Assembly (NCBI GenBank): GCA_030639555.1
Contig: DAOWCM010000007.1
Coordinates: 1-23,114 of the forward strand
Direction of reading: 5' to 3'
Source of the DNA: Candidatus Eiseniibacteriota bacterium
GTDB lineage: Bacteria > Joyebacterota > Joyebacteria > Joyebacterales > Joyebacteraceae
Length of the DNA stretch: 23,114 bases
Below the pieces are notes generated by a model. It saw nothing but the letters and a program-made list of their open reading frames with translations. It ran no database searches and was not told the DNA's origin. Position 1 is the first letter of the stretch; each line of letters starts with the position of its first letter. Both the position numbers and the translations under genes were made by a program. This document shows, in pieces, positions 15,484 to 22,749 of the stretch.

Positions 15484-16565
15484 TGTTCGTCAACTCGATG
15501 CGGGCACTTGGAGGGGGAGAGCGGTGGCTCCTTGAGGTCACCGATGGGCTCGCGGCGCGCGGCCACGACGTCTCAGTCGCTGCGAGGACGGGAAGCGCTC
15601 TTGCCGGGAACGCCCGTGCGTCCGGGCACCGCGTCCTCGAGCTGCCGATGCGCGGCGACGCCGACGTCGATTCCATCATCAGGCTGGCGTGGTGGCTGCG
15701 GCATCACCGCGTAGAAATCCTCAACGTGAACATCCAGCGGGGAGTGCGGCTCGGCTGCGCGGCTGCCCGGCTCGCGGGGCTTCGTGCTGTGGTCGAGCGT
15801 CGCGGCCTGACGCTGTCGGTCAAGGAGTCGGCCATCAACCGGCACGTCTACGGGCGCTGCCTGACTCACGTAGTGGCGAACTGCGGGGCGATACGCGATG
15901 AACTCGTGGGCGCGGGGACCGTGCCGGCCTCGAGAGTGTCGGTGATACCGAACGGCATTGACCCCTCGAGGGTGCCACCGGGAGGGGGCCGCGCTCTCAG
16001 GGCGGAGCTCTCGATCCCGAGTGACGCTCCACTCGTTGCTATCATCGGGCGTCTCGTCGTGGACAAAGGGCATGATGTTGCCCTCGACGCGTTCAGGAGG
16101 CTGCTTGTGGAGTTGCCTCGCGCCAGGCTGCTCGTGGTCGGCGCAGGCACGCTGGAGGACAGGCTTCGGGAGGAGGCGTTGGGCTTTTCCGATGGGTCCG
16201 TGGTGCTCGCGGGCCACCGAGACGATGTCCCCGCCGTGCTCGATGCGGCCGACGCCGTGCTGGTCATGAGCTCGCGCGAGGGGATGCCGCACGTCGTTCT
16301 CGAGTCGATGGTCGCCGGCACGCCGGTCGTCGCCACGCGCGTGGCCGGAGTGCCGGAACTCATCGCGGACGGACACCACGGCCTTCTCGTGCCAATCGGC
16401 GCCGCGGACGACGCGGCGGACGCTCTGCTTCGGGTCTTGTCTGACCCGGACCTGGCCACGCGATTGGGCAGGCACGCGGCGGCGCGCGCACGCGCGGAGT
16501 TCTCGCTCGACCAGATGATAAACAGGTTCGAGGAGCTGTTCGAGACCCTCACCCGGGAGCGATGA
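15474..16565 (+). CDS. GT4-family glycosyltransferase
   Basis: The product has 363 residues with a GT-B fold. The N-terminus MRVMFVNSMRALGGGERWLLEVTDGLAARGHDV carries the glycine-rich acceptor-side loop. VIPNGIDPSRV leads into the Glycos_transf_1 domain with IGRLVVDKGHDVALDAF and LLVVGAGTLEDRL. The E-x7-E motif is EGMPHVVLE (Glu269, Glu277), followed by GTPVVATRVAGVPELI. This is a retaining nucleotide-sugar transferase, and neither donor nor acceptor can be read from the sequence. Start GTG 15474 overlaps the preceding small ORF. It ends one base before the next start, as part of the LPS core operon. Confidence 0.9.
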   Translation: MRVMFVNSMRALGGGERWLLEVTDGLAARGHDVSVAARTGSALAGNARASGHRVLELPMRGDADVDSIIRLAWWLRHHRVEILNVNIQRGVRLGCAAARLAGLRAVVERRGLTLSVKESAINRHVYGRCLTHVVANCGAIRDELVGAGTVPASRVSVIPNGIDPSRVPPGGGRALRAELSIPSDAPLVAIIGRLVVDKGHDVALDAFRRLLVELPRARLLVVGAGTLEDRLREEALGFSDGSVVLAGHRDDVPAVLDAADAVLVMSSREGMPHVVLESMVAGTPVVATRVAGVPELIADGHHGLLVPIGAADDAADALLRVLSDPDLATRLGRHAAARARAEFSLDQMINRFEELFETLTRER

Positions 16566-16566
16566 C

Positions 16567-17616
16567 GTGGCCCGCAGGTTCCATCCGGAGTCGGTCGAGT
16601 CCATTCTGGTCATCCGGCTTTACTTCATTGGGGACGTGCTTCTCTCCACGCCCGTCATCGAGGCGCTCGGGCGGCGGTTTCCCCACGCCCGGCTGACCGT
16701 TCTCGTGAAGAAGCGCTGCGGGGATATCCTGACCGGGAATCCGTACGTCGACGAGGTGATGGTCTACGACAACGTCGACCACTACCACAGTCCGCTCTCG
16801 ATCTGGCGCCTGGCTCGTGAGCTCAGAAGACGGCGGTTCTCGCTCTCGGTGGACCTCACCGGAGACCGCCGGAGCTCCTGGATGGTCCTTGCGGCCGATC
16901 CGGCGTTCAGGGTTGGCGTCAATCACGTGGGGATGGGGTTCCTGCTGGACCGCCGGACGCCATACCGAGCCAGGGGACACGTAGTCGACCACCTGCTCAC
17001 GACCGTCGAATCGCTCGGAGCGACCTCGAGCGCCCCGGCGCCGCGCATGTACTTGACGGACGAGGAAAGGGCGGCGGCCGGCGCCCTGCTCGCTGACGTG
17101 GGAGTCGACGCGGGCTCGGGCGTGCTCGCACTGTCCCCGGGCGCGAACTGGCCGTTCAGGAGGTGGCGTCCCGAGCGCTTCGGCGAACTGGCGGCGCTTG
17201 CCCGCGAACGCCTGGGTCTCGCGTCGGTCGTTCTAGGGTCGAGCGACGATACCGGGCTGGCCGAGGCTGCGGTCGCGTCGTCCTCGGGCGCGGCAGTAAG
17301 TCTCGCTGGGCGAACGAGCCCGCGGGGGCTCGCGGCAGTCCTGGAAGAGGCGCGCGCATTCGTTGGGAGCGACAGCGGGCCGATGCACATCGCCACCGCG
17401 GTTGGCACACCCGTGATCGGCCTTTTCGGACCGAACACACCCGAGCACTTCGGGCCGAGAGGCGCGCCGTCGCGGGTCCTGTGGAAGAGATTCGCGTGCA
17501 GTCCTTGTTCGCAGAAGAAGTGTGTGAGACCGAACGGCACGTGCATGGATGCGATCACGGTCGGCGAGGTTCTGCACGCCCTGGAGTCATTGCTGAGCGG
17601 GGAGGCGACCCGGTGA
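16567..17616 (+). CDS. GT9 glycosyltransferase, third heptosyltransferase-like paralogue
   Basis: The product has 349 residues from GTG 16567, preceded by GGGAG at about 16555-16559. Motifs are SILVIRLYFIGDVLLSTPVIEAL, FSLSVDLTGDRRSSW, LSPGANWPFRRWRPERFGELA, and the best preserved donor motif of the set, VGSDSGPMHIATAVGTPVIGLFGPNTPEHFGPRG. The cysteine motif is Cys311, Cys314, Cys319, Cys326-Met. The RRWRPERF and GPNTPEHFGP regions are close to classical heptosyltransferases. It lies in the same overlapping run as the two GT9 genes upstream, separated from them by the GT4 gene, so sugars are probably added alternately. Confidence 0.9.
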   Translation: MARRFHPESVESILVIRLYFIGDVLLSTPVIEALGRRFPHARLTVLVKKRCGDILTGNPYVDEVMVYDNVDHYHSPLSIWRLARELRRRRFSLSVDLTGDRRSSWMVLAADPAFRVGVNHVGMGFLLDRRTPYRARGHVVDHLLTTVESLGATSSAPAPRMYLTDEERAAAGALLADVGVDAGSGVLALSPGANWPFRRWRPERFGELAALARERLGLASVVLGSSDDTGLAEAAVASSSGAAVSLAGRTSPRGLAAVLEEARAFVGSDSGPMHIATAVGTPVIGLFGPNTPEHFGPRGAPSRVLWKRFACSPCSQKKCVRPNGTCMDAITVGEVLHALESLLSGEATR

Positions 17617-18821
17617 GCGACAGCGTTTCCGGATTCGACATCATCTGTCTGTCGACCAACCACTGGACCGGTCTTCCAACGAGCAAGCAGCACCTGATGT
17701 CGGTGTTCGCCCGGTCGCGGCGGGTCCTGTACGTCGACCCGCCCATAGACGTCTTCTCGGTGCTGGGGCGCCGGCGGAGGTGGCCCAAGCTGCGCGGCCT
17801 TCGGCAGGAAGCGGGCGGTCTGTGGGTCCTGTCGCCCGTGGACGTCGCGGTGAGTTCCAGTCCGGACCGGGCGCTCGCCAGGTACGGTCGACTGACGGGG
17901 CGCTTGAAACGGGCCGCGCGCGCGCTGGAACTCACGGATCCGGTGGTCTGGACCTTCGCGCCGGAGCACGCGGCGTGCTGCGCCGGTCTCCCGGCGTCGC
18001 TGGTCGTCTACCAGGCAGCGGATGATCCGGCGGCGATGAGCTCGGACCCCGCACGCACCAGGGAACTCGAGCGGAAGCACATTGCCGCCTGCGATCTGGT
18101 CTTCGTGGCATCGGAGGAACTCCTGAGAGGGCGCGGTTCGGCTGGCCATGTCTACCGCCTGCCGAATGCGGCGGATAGGAGGCACTTCTCGAGCGTGCTG
18201 GCCGGCGATCCGGACGCGCCGCTCGAGAAGTTCCTGGAGAGCCTGCGCGCTCCGCGACACACGCCGCGCGAACTCGGTGCCCTCGACGGTCCGGTCGTGC
18301 TGTTCGGCGGGGCCGCGTACTCGTGGTTCGACGTGGGTCTCACGTTCGAGCTCGCGACCTTGCGGCCGGACTGGAACATCGTCCTGGTCGGGCCGACGGC
18401 CGGGCGCATCTCGCGGGAGCGCCTGCCGGCCAATGTCACGGTCGTGGGACGCAAGCCCTACGACGATTTCCCGTGGTACGTGGCGGCCGCCGACGTGGGG
18501 ATCCTGCCTCTCGTCGAGGGAGAGTCCTCGCGGAACTGCGACCCCATCGTCATGTACGAGTTCCTGCTCTGCGGGAAACCCGTGGTGGCGACCCCGTTCC
18601 CCGCGGCCGGGGAGCACGGCACGCTGGTGTGCACGGCGACGACGGCCTCTGGTTTCGCCGGGGAGATAGAAAAGGCGCTGGTGGAGACGGGCGACCCGGA
18701 CCGGGTTCGGGAGAGGGTCGAGTTCGGTTTCTCCTGCACGTGGGAGGGTCGGGCGGAGGAGGCCCTCCGCCGCGTGAGTGACATGCTCTCCTCGGGCGGC
18801 CGGAAGGAGGGTCGCACGTGA
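17613..18821 (+). CDS. Glycosyltransferase, TuaH-like GT-B type
   Basis: The product has 402 residues, starting at GTG 17613 with GGAGG at 17601-17605 and a 4-base overlap with the previous stop. The opening DIICLSTNHWTGLPTSKQHLMSVFA then RRVLYVDPP, followed by LVVYQAADDP, resembles teichuronic-acid-type transferases of the TuaH group. The C-terminal half has VVLFGGAAYSWFDVGLTFELA, WNIVLVGPTAG, NVTVVGRKPYDDFPWYVAAADVGILPL, and NCDPIVMYEFLLCGKPVVATP as the donor-binding segment. It should be a cytoplasmic or membrane-peripheral enzyme extending the glycan. The substrate is not predictable. It overlaps the ligase gene by 4 bases. Confidence 0.85.
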   Translation: MSDSVSGFDIICLSTNHWTGLPTSKQHLMSVFARSRRVLYVDPPIDVFSVLGRRRRWPKLRGLRQEAGGLWVLSPVDVAVSSSPDRALARYGRLTGRLKRAARALELTDPVVWTFAPEHAACCAGLPASLVVYQAADDPAAMSSDPARTRELERKHIAACDLVFVASEELLRGRGSAGHVYRLPNAADRRHFSSVLAGDPDAPLEKFLESLRAPRHTPRELGALDGPVVLFGGAAYSWFDVGLTFELATLRPDWNIVLVGPTAGRISRERLPANVTVVGRKPYDDFPWYVAAADVGILPLVEGESSRNCDPIVMYEFLLCGKPVVATPFPAAGEHGTLVCTATTASGFAGEIEKALVETGDPDRVRERVEFGFSCTWEGRAEEALRRVSDMLSSGGRKEGRT

Positions 18822-20041
18822 GCTCGTCGGCAGAAGCGGGGGGGCTCGATCGCGCCGTCGGGTTCCTGGACGGCCTGCAGTCGCTCGGGTTGGTCGTTTT
18901 GCTGGTTGGGCTTCCTGTGTCCGAGGCGCTCAAGAGCGCCGGGCTCGCGATCGCGGTTCTTGGCTTCACGGGGAAGCTCGTCTGCGGCACGAGACCGCAC
19001 ATGCCCGGCAGGGCCGCTACCGTGGCGCTTGTCGCGTACGTCGCGGCGGCCGCCCTGTCCATCGTCGTCGCCGAGCCCGGCCTTCGCAGGCCGGGGGAGC
19101 TCTTCACACTCGGGATGACGGTTGTTCCCTTCATACTGGTCGCGGATGCGTGCGCCCGCCGGACGCGGCGGCGGCTGTTCGCAGTGGCCGTCGTGTCCGG
19201 GGCCGCCCTCGCCTCGGTGCTCGCCTACGTGTCCCACATGCAGGGGCCGTACCACCGGCTCGTGCTGGGGTCTATCGAGAACGCGGTACCGGCCGCTGAG
19301 TATCTGGGGGCGGCACTGGCGCTCGCGGTCGCGATGCTGGTGGAGGAGTTCGCCTCTACGCTCGCCGGACCGCTCTGGGCGTTCGCGGCGGGTTCCTCAG
19401 GTCTGGTTCTTCTGATGACGAAGTCGCGCGGCCCGCTGCTCGGGGCGCTGGTCGGGCTGGCCGTGACGGTAGCGACCGCACTGAGGCGCCGCCGGTATGC
19501 GTTCGTCATTGCGGCGGCTGCCGTTGCGGTGATCGTGTTGTTCGCTGCGGCGCGTCCGGGCGCGCGCCTGAGCGGAGCTCTGTCGCCCGGGAGCCGTTCG
19601 GTCGGCATTCGCACGGCCGTGTGGAGCGAGACCATGGATCTGGTGCTGGACCGGCCGCTGTTGGGGCACGGTCTCGGGAGCTACGGGCAGCTGGGCGTCA
19701 TCTACAGCGACGAGCGCGGCGACCTCCACCAGATGAACGCCCATAACACCTGGCTGCACACGGCCTGCGAGACCGGTGTTCTGGGCGCTGGAACGCTGGC
19801 CGTGTTTATGGTATTGGGTCTAGTGGGCGTCGCGCGGGCCTGCAGGCTGACGTTGGGGCTTGAGCGGGCAGTCTCGGTCGGCGCCCTCGGCGGCGTGGTC
19901 GTTCTGCTCGTGGCCGGCGTGTTCTCCGTGACAACGGACGCGGAACCGGGCATGCTGTTCTTTTCCTTGATGGCTCTCGGAAGCGCGGGCGTGCCGCATG
20001 GGCGAGGTGGACGCGGAAGGGGTCGTGCGGATGAGAACTAG
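18818..20041 (+). CDS. O-antigen ligase/polymerase family membrane protein (WaaL/Wzy-like)
   Basis: The product has 407 residues with roughly ten or more hydrophobic segments across the chain and one larger extracytoplasmic loop. The loop has the family signature: Arg265-T-A-V-W...LVLDRPLLGHGLGSYG, then NAHNTWLHTACETGVLG with His309. The Arg and His correspond to positions known to matter in WaaL-type enzymes. It either joins an undecaprenyl-linked glycan to lipid A-core or polymerises repeat units, and sequence alone does not separate the two. Given the core genes around it and no flippase for O-units here, a ligase role is favoured. Start GTG 18818 follows AAGGAGG (18804-18810) and overlaps the previous stop. 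Confidence 0.85.
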   Translation: MSSSAEAGGLDRAVGFLDGLQSLGLVVLLVGLPVSEALKSAGLAIAVLGFTGKLVCGTRPHMPGRAATVALVAYVAAAALSIVVAEPGLRRPGELFTLGMTVVPFILVADACARRTRRRLFAVAVVSGAALASVLAYVSHMQGPYHRLVLGSIENAVPAAEYLGAALALAVAMLVEEFASTLAGPLWAFAAGSSGLVLLMTKSRGPLLGALVGLAVTVATALRRRRYAFVIAAAAVAVIVLFAAARPGARLSGALSPGSRSVGIRTAVWSETMDLVLDRPLLGHGLGSYGQLGVIYSDERGDLHQMNAHNTWLHTACETGVLGAGTLAVFMVLGLVGVARACRLTLGLERAVSVGALGGVVVLLVAGVFSVTTDAEPGMLFFSLMALGSAGVPHGRGGRGRGRADEN

Positions 20042-20630
20042 AGCGGCGGCGTTTCTCGACAGGGACGGCACCATCACCTCGGAGCGCGGCTACGTGACAC
20101 GCCCCGAGGACGTGGTGCTCATCGACGGCGCCGCCGTCGCCATTCGCGAACTCAACGAGGCCGGGGTACTCGCCGTGATAATCAGCAACCAGTCGGGGGT
20201 CGCCAGGGGTCTAATGAGCGAGGAGGATATGGCGGCCGTGCACGCCGCCACTGAGTCGCTGCTCTCGGCCGAGGGCGCCCGGCTTTCCGGCGCGTACTAC
20301 TGCCCCAACCACCCTGACGGGACGGTCGAGCGGTACACCCGCGATGCGACCTGCCGGAAGCCGGCCTTAGGGATGCTGGAACTTGCCGTCCGCGACCTGG
20401 ACATCGATGTAGCGCAGTCGACCATGATCGGTGACCAGATAACGGACGTCGAGCTCGCCAACAGGGCAGGCATTCCCGCTGTCCTCGTGATGACAGGCAA
20501 GGGCGCCGCGCACCTCGAGCTGGCGCGCGAACGTGGCCTCAGTGTGGCGGCCCACGTTCCGGACCTCGGTGCGGCGGTGCGCTGGATCCTCGATGCGAGA
20601 CAGGCTTGGGAGCCGGAGGACGAGAAATGA
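20031..20630 (+). CDS. gmhB: D-glycero-D-manno-heptose 1,7-bisphosphate phosphatase-like HAD enzyme, altered zinc site
   Basis: The product has 199 residues. It is a HAD-superfamily phosphatase of the HisB-N/GmhB type with FLDRDGT (nucleophile Asp10, acid Asp12), ISNQSGVARG, CRKPALGML (Lys110) and MIGDQITDVELA (Asp135, Asp139). GmhB removes the 1,7-bisphosphate's C7 phosphate in ADP-heptose synthesis, which fits the GT9 genes upstream. The zinc loop aligns without gaps to E. coli GmhB, yet two of four ligands differ: Cys91 and Cys108 remain, while the positions of His94 and Cys107 are Asn93 and Ala106. Start ATG 20031 follows GGAAGGGG. GTG 20028 and ATG 19998 are alternatives. It overlaps the ligase gene by 11 bases. 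Confidence 0.88.
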   Translation: MRTRAAAFLDRDGTITSERGYVTRPEDVVLIDGAAVAIRELNEAGVLAVIISNQSGVARGLMSEEDMAAVHAATESLLSAEGARLSGAYYCPNHPDGTVERYTRDATCRKPALGMLELAVRDLDIDVAQSTMIGDQITDVELANRAGIPAVLVMTGKGAAHLELARERGLSVAAHVPDLGAAVRWILDARQAWEPEDEK

Positions 20631-21463
20631 GAGCACGAGCGGAGCACAGACGGAGGCGTGTGCCGGGCGGAGCGGCGTTTCTGTGCGTCGCGCTGCTTGC
20701 CGCCCTGCCCGTCGCTTCAGCGTTGACTCCCGTGGGGGCGGCCGGCGGCCGCGCGGCGCTCGGTCCTGACGGTGAGATCGGGGTGCCGCCCTTCGGCGTG
20801 GGAGAGAGATTGAAATTCGAGATCAAGTACGGGTTCATCAGCGCCGGAACCGCCACACTCGGCATACCGGAGACCGTCACCGAGCGAGGTTACGAGTGCT
20901 ACCGTATCGTCTCACTGGCGGAGTCGAACTCGTTCTTCTCCGCGTTCTTCACAGTGAGGGACGTTGCCGAGTCCTACCTGGACACCAGGGAGCTCGTCCC
21001 GCGCCGGTTCGAGAAGCGCCTCCGCGAGGGCAACTTCCGGGCGCACGACATCGTGCTGTTCGACCACGACAGGCACGTCGCGCTCTACCCGAAGCGGGGC
21101 GACCGGCTCGTCCCGATATCCGTCGGAGCACAGGACATTCTCTCGTCGCTCTACTACGTGCGCATGATGGACCTCACTGTGGGCCGGTCGACATTCATCG
21201 ACAACCATGCGGACAGGAAGAACTACCCGCTTGAGATCAAGGTGCTCCGCAAGGAGCGCGTCAAAGTGCCCGTCGGCCGGTTCGATTGCCTGGTCGTTGA
21301 GCCCGTCATGCGGGGCGCCGGCCTCTTCAGCCACCAGGGCAGGCTGACCGTGTGGTTGACCGATGACGCGGCGCGCATTCCCGTTCTCATGAAGAGCAAG
21401 ATCATGGTAGGTTCCATCACTGCCGTTCTGACGGATTTGGACTACGCGGACGTCCACCAGTAG
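20627..21463 (+). CDS. Secreted DUF3108-type protein
   Basis: The product has 278 residues. Start ATG 20627 has GGAGGA (20615-20620) six bases upstream and overlaps the gmhB stop. An Arg-rich N-terminus and hydrophobic run (GAAFLCVALLAALPVASA) form a signal peptide. The mature part opens with FGVGERLKFEIKYGFISAGTATL, the hallmark start of DUF3108. It contains DVAESYLDTRELVPRRFEKRLREG, VPVGRFDCLVVEPVMRG, and ends with RLTVWLTDDAARIPVLMKSKIMVGSITAVL. DUF3108 proteins are periplasmic, beta-rich and largely uncharacterised. The context suggests a role in envelope glycan or LPS handling, which is inference. Confidence 0.85.
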   Translation: MRARAEHRRRRVPGGAAFLCVALLAALPVASALTPVGAAGGRAALGPDGEIGVPPFGVGERLKFEIKYGFISAGTATLGIPETVTERGYECYRIVSLAESNSFFSAFFTVRDVAESYLDTRELVPRRFEKRLREGNFRAHDIVLFDHDRHVALYPKRGDRLVPISVGAQDILSSLYYVRMMDLTVGRSTFIDNHADRKNYPLEIKVLRKERVKVPVGRFDCLVVEPVMRGAGLFSHQGRLTVWLTDDAARIPVLMKSKIMVGSITAVLTDLDYADVHQ

Positions 21464-21484
21464 TGCAGCACAAGAGGAGGAGTC

Positions 21485-22435
21485 ATGCCTTCGCGCCACA
21501 GAGAAGCCGACCTGTCGCGGCTGCGCCGCGTGTCGATCGAGGAGCGGGGTGGATTGATCGAGGTCGGGAGCTTCGTTGCCCCGGACGAGCGAGCGCCCGA
21601 CGTATCGGGCCTTCTGAAGGTAATGCCCGACCTCTTCGCCGGAACGGATTTCAGGCGGGCGGTCGGAGCGCTGGCGAGTGCGGCGAGGGAGGGCGGCACG
21701 GTCGTGGTGATGTTCGGCGCGCACGTCGTGAAGTGCGGTCTGTCGCGCCTTCTCATCGACCTGATGCAGAGAGGAGTCGTCACGGCCGTGGCGACGAACG
21801 GCGCGGGGGCGATACACGACTTCGAGATCGCGATGTGGGGGAGAACCTCCGAGAACGTCGCCAAGCATCTTGCGGACGGGACGTTCGGCATGTGCAGCGA
21901 TACGGCGGACGCGATGAACGAATCCGCGTCACGTGGAGCGAGGGACGGAGAGGGGTTGGGTGAGTCTCTCGGTCGCACGCTCGCTGAACGGCCGGCCCCC
22001 AATCTGGATGCAAGCATACTCGGAAGCGCGTACGGGCTCGGGATCCCGGCAACGGTTCACGTCGCTCTTGGGACCGACATCGTCCACCAGCACGCTTCGG
22101 CCGATGGAGCGGCCATCGGCGATACGAGTCTGCGCGACTTCAGGATACTCTCGGACGTGGTCGGAGGGCTCGACGGGGGAGTGGTCATGAACATCGGTTC
22201 CGCCGTCATTCTGCCCGAGGTTTTCCTGAAGGCTCTCTCAGTCGCGCGGAACCTGGGCGCGGACACCGGGGCCTTCACGGCCATCGGTATGGACATGAAC
22301 GAACCCTACCGCGCCATGCTCAATGTCGTCGCCAGGCCGACCGCTGAACATGGTATGGGTATTGCACTTAGGGGGCGCCACGAGATCCTCCTTCCGCTGC
22401 TGTGGGCCTCGGTTCGGGCGGAGCTGGACGGGTGA
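21485..22435 (+). CDS. Conserved deoxyhypusine-synthase-like protein of unknown function
   Basis: The product has 316 residues, with AGGAGG directly upstream of ATG 21485. The sequence resembles a widespread bacterial family usually named hypothetical or deoxyhypusine-synthase-like. Features are VVVMFGAHVVKCGLSRLLIDLMQRG, VATNGAGAIHDFEIAMWGRTSENVA, DGTFGMCSDTADAMN, GIPATVHVALGTDIVHQHASADGAAIG, MNIGSAVILPEVFLKALSVARN and RPTAEHG. A Rossmann-like NAD-binding fold is likely. Bacteria lack the deoxyhypusine target (eIF5A), so the true substrate must be something else. It is the last gene of the co-directional run, 21 bases after the DUF3108 gene, and a new promoter follows. Confidence 0.75.
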   Translation: MPSRHREADLSRLRRVSIEERGGLIEVGSFVAPDERAPDVSGLLKVMPDLFAGTDFRRAVGALASAAREGGTVVVMFGAHVVKCGLSRLLIDLMQRGVVTAVATNGAGAIHDFEIAMWGRTSENVAKHLADGTFGMCSDTADAMNESASRGARDGEGLGESLGRTLAERPAPNLDASILGSAYGLGIPATVHVALGTDIVHQHASADGAAIGDTSLRDFRILSDVVGGLDGGVVMNIGSAVILPEVFLKALSVARNLGADTGAFTAIGMDMNEPYRAMLNVVARPTAEHGMGIALRGRHEILLPLLWASVRAELDG

Positions 22436-22453
22436 CACGACGGAGTATTGCGG

Positions 22454-22483
22454 TTGACAAAGGGGCAAAGCTTGTGATACAAT
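22454..22483 (+). promoter_or_regulatory. Strong sigma-70-type promoter
   Basis: TTGACA (22454-22459), an 18-base spacer and TACAAT (22478-22483) match consensus at 6/6 and 5/6 positions. The site lies in an AT-richer stretch just after the preceding stop, and transcription would start near 22490. It should drive the sugar transferase gene at the window's edge. Confidence 0.75.
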
Positions 22484-22749
22484 ATCATTGAGTTTCGGAG
22501 GCGACCACCGGGATGAGAGCGAAAGGACTCGCATAGCAAGACTGCTAAGGGTTTCTTCTCAAATCAACATAGTCGTTTGGGAAGGTGGCGGAAGCGGGCC
22601 GTTGTTGTGGTTCGTAGCGCCGCGACGTCGATTCGAAAGCACCCTTGGCAGACCACTGCGATCAGATTGATCTCCCGCCGGGTGCGACATCAGTCGACAC
22701 CCGGTGTTTTCTTGCCCTCTGCCCTCCACGAGTCTGGAGACACGACACC
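22484..22749 (+). other. Long untranslated leader without recognised gene or riboswitch
   Basis: About 260 bases separate the promoter from the sugar transferase start. A small hairpin (AGCA-AGAC-TGCT, near 22530-22545) is visible. No c-di-GMP (GEMM) riboswitch core, tRNA or terminator with a T-run was found. A 60-codon TTG ORF (22488-22670) reads through it but looks non-coding. Confidence 0.4.

Noticed and set aside
16923..18617. Long antisense open frame (about 560 codons) opposite the GT9 and TuaH-like genes
   Set aside because: It is produced by the high-GC codon pattern of the sense genes. Its translation is Arg/Pro/His-rich with no motif, and the sense frames have clear domains.
22500..22660. 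Possible tRNA or c-di-GMP riboswitch in the leader (a TTCGAA stretch and a GCGAAAGGAC stretch)
   Set aside because: No acceptor/anticodon arm pairing could be built for a tRNA, and the conserved GEMM core with its paired arms is missing.
22488..22670. 60-codon ORF in the leader of the sugar transferase
   Set aside because: TTG start at the predicted transcript start, no ribosome site and no protein-like composition.
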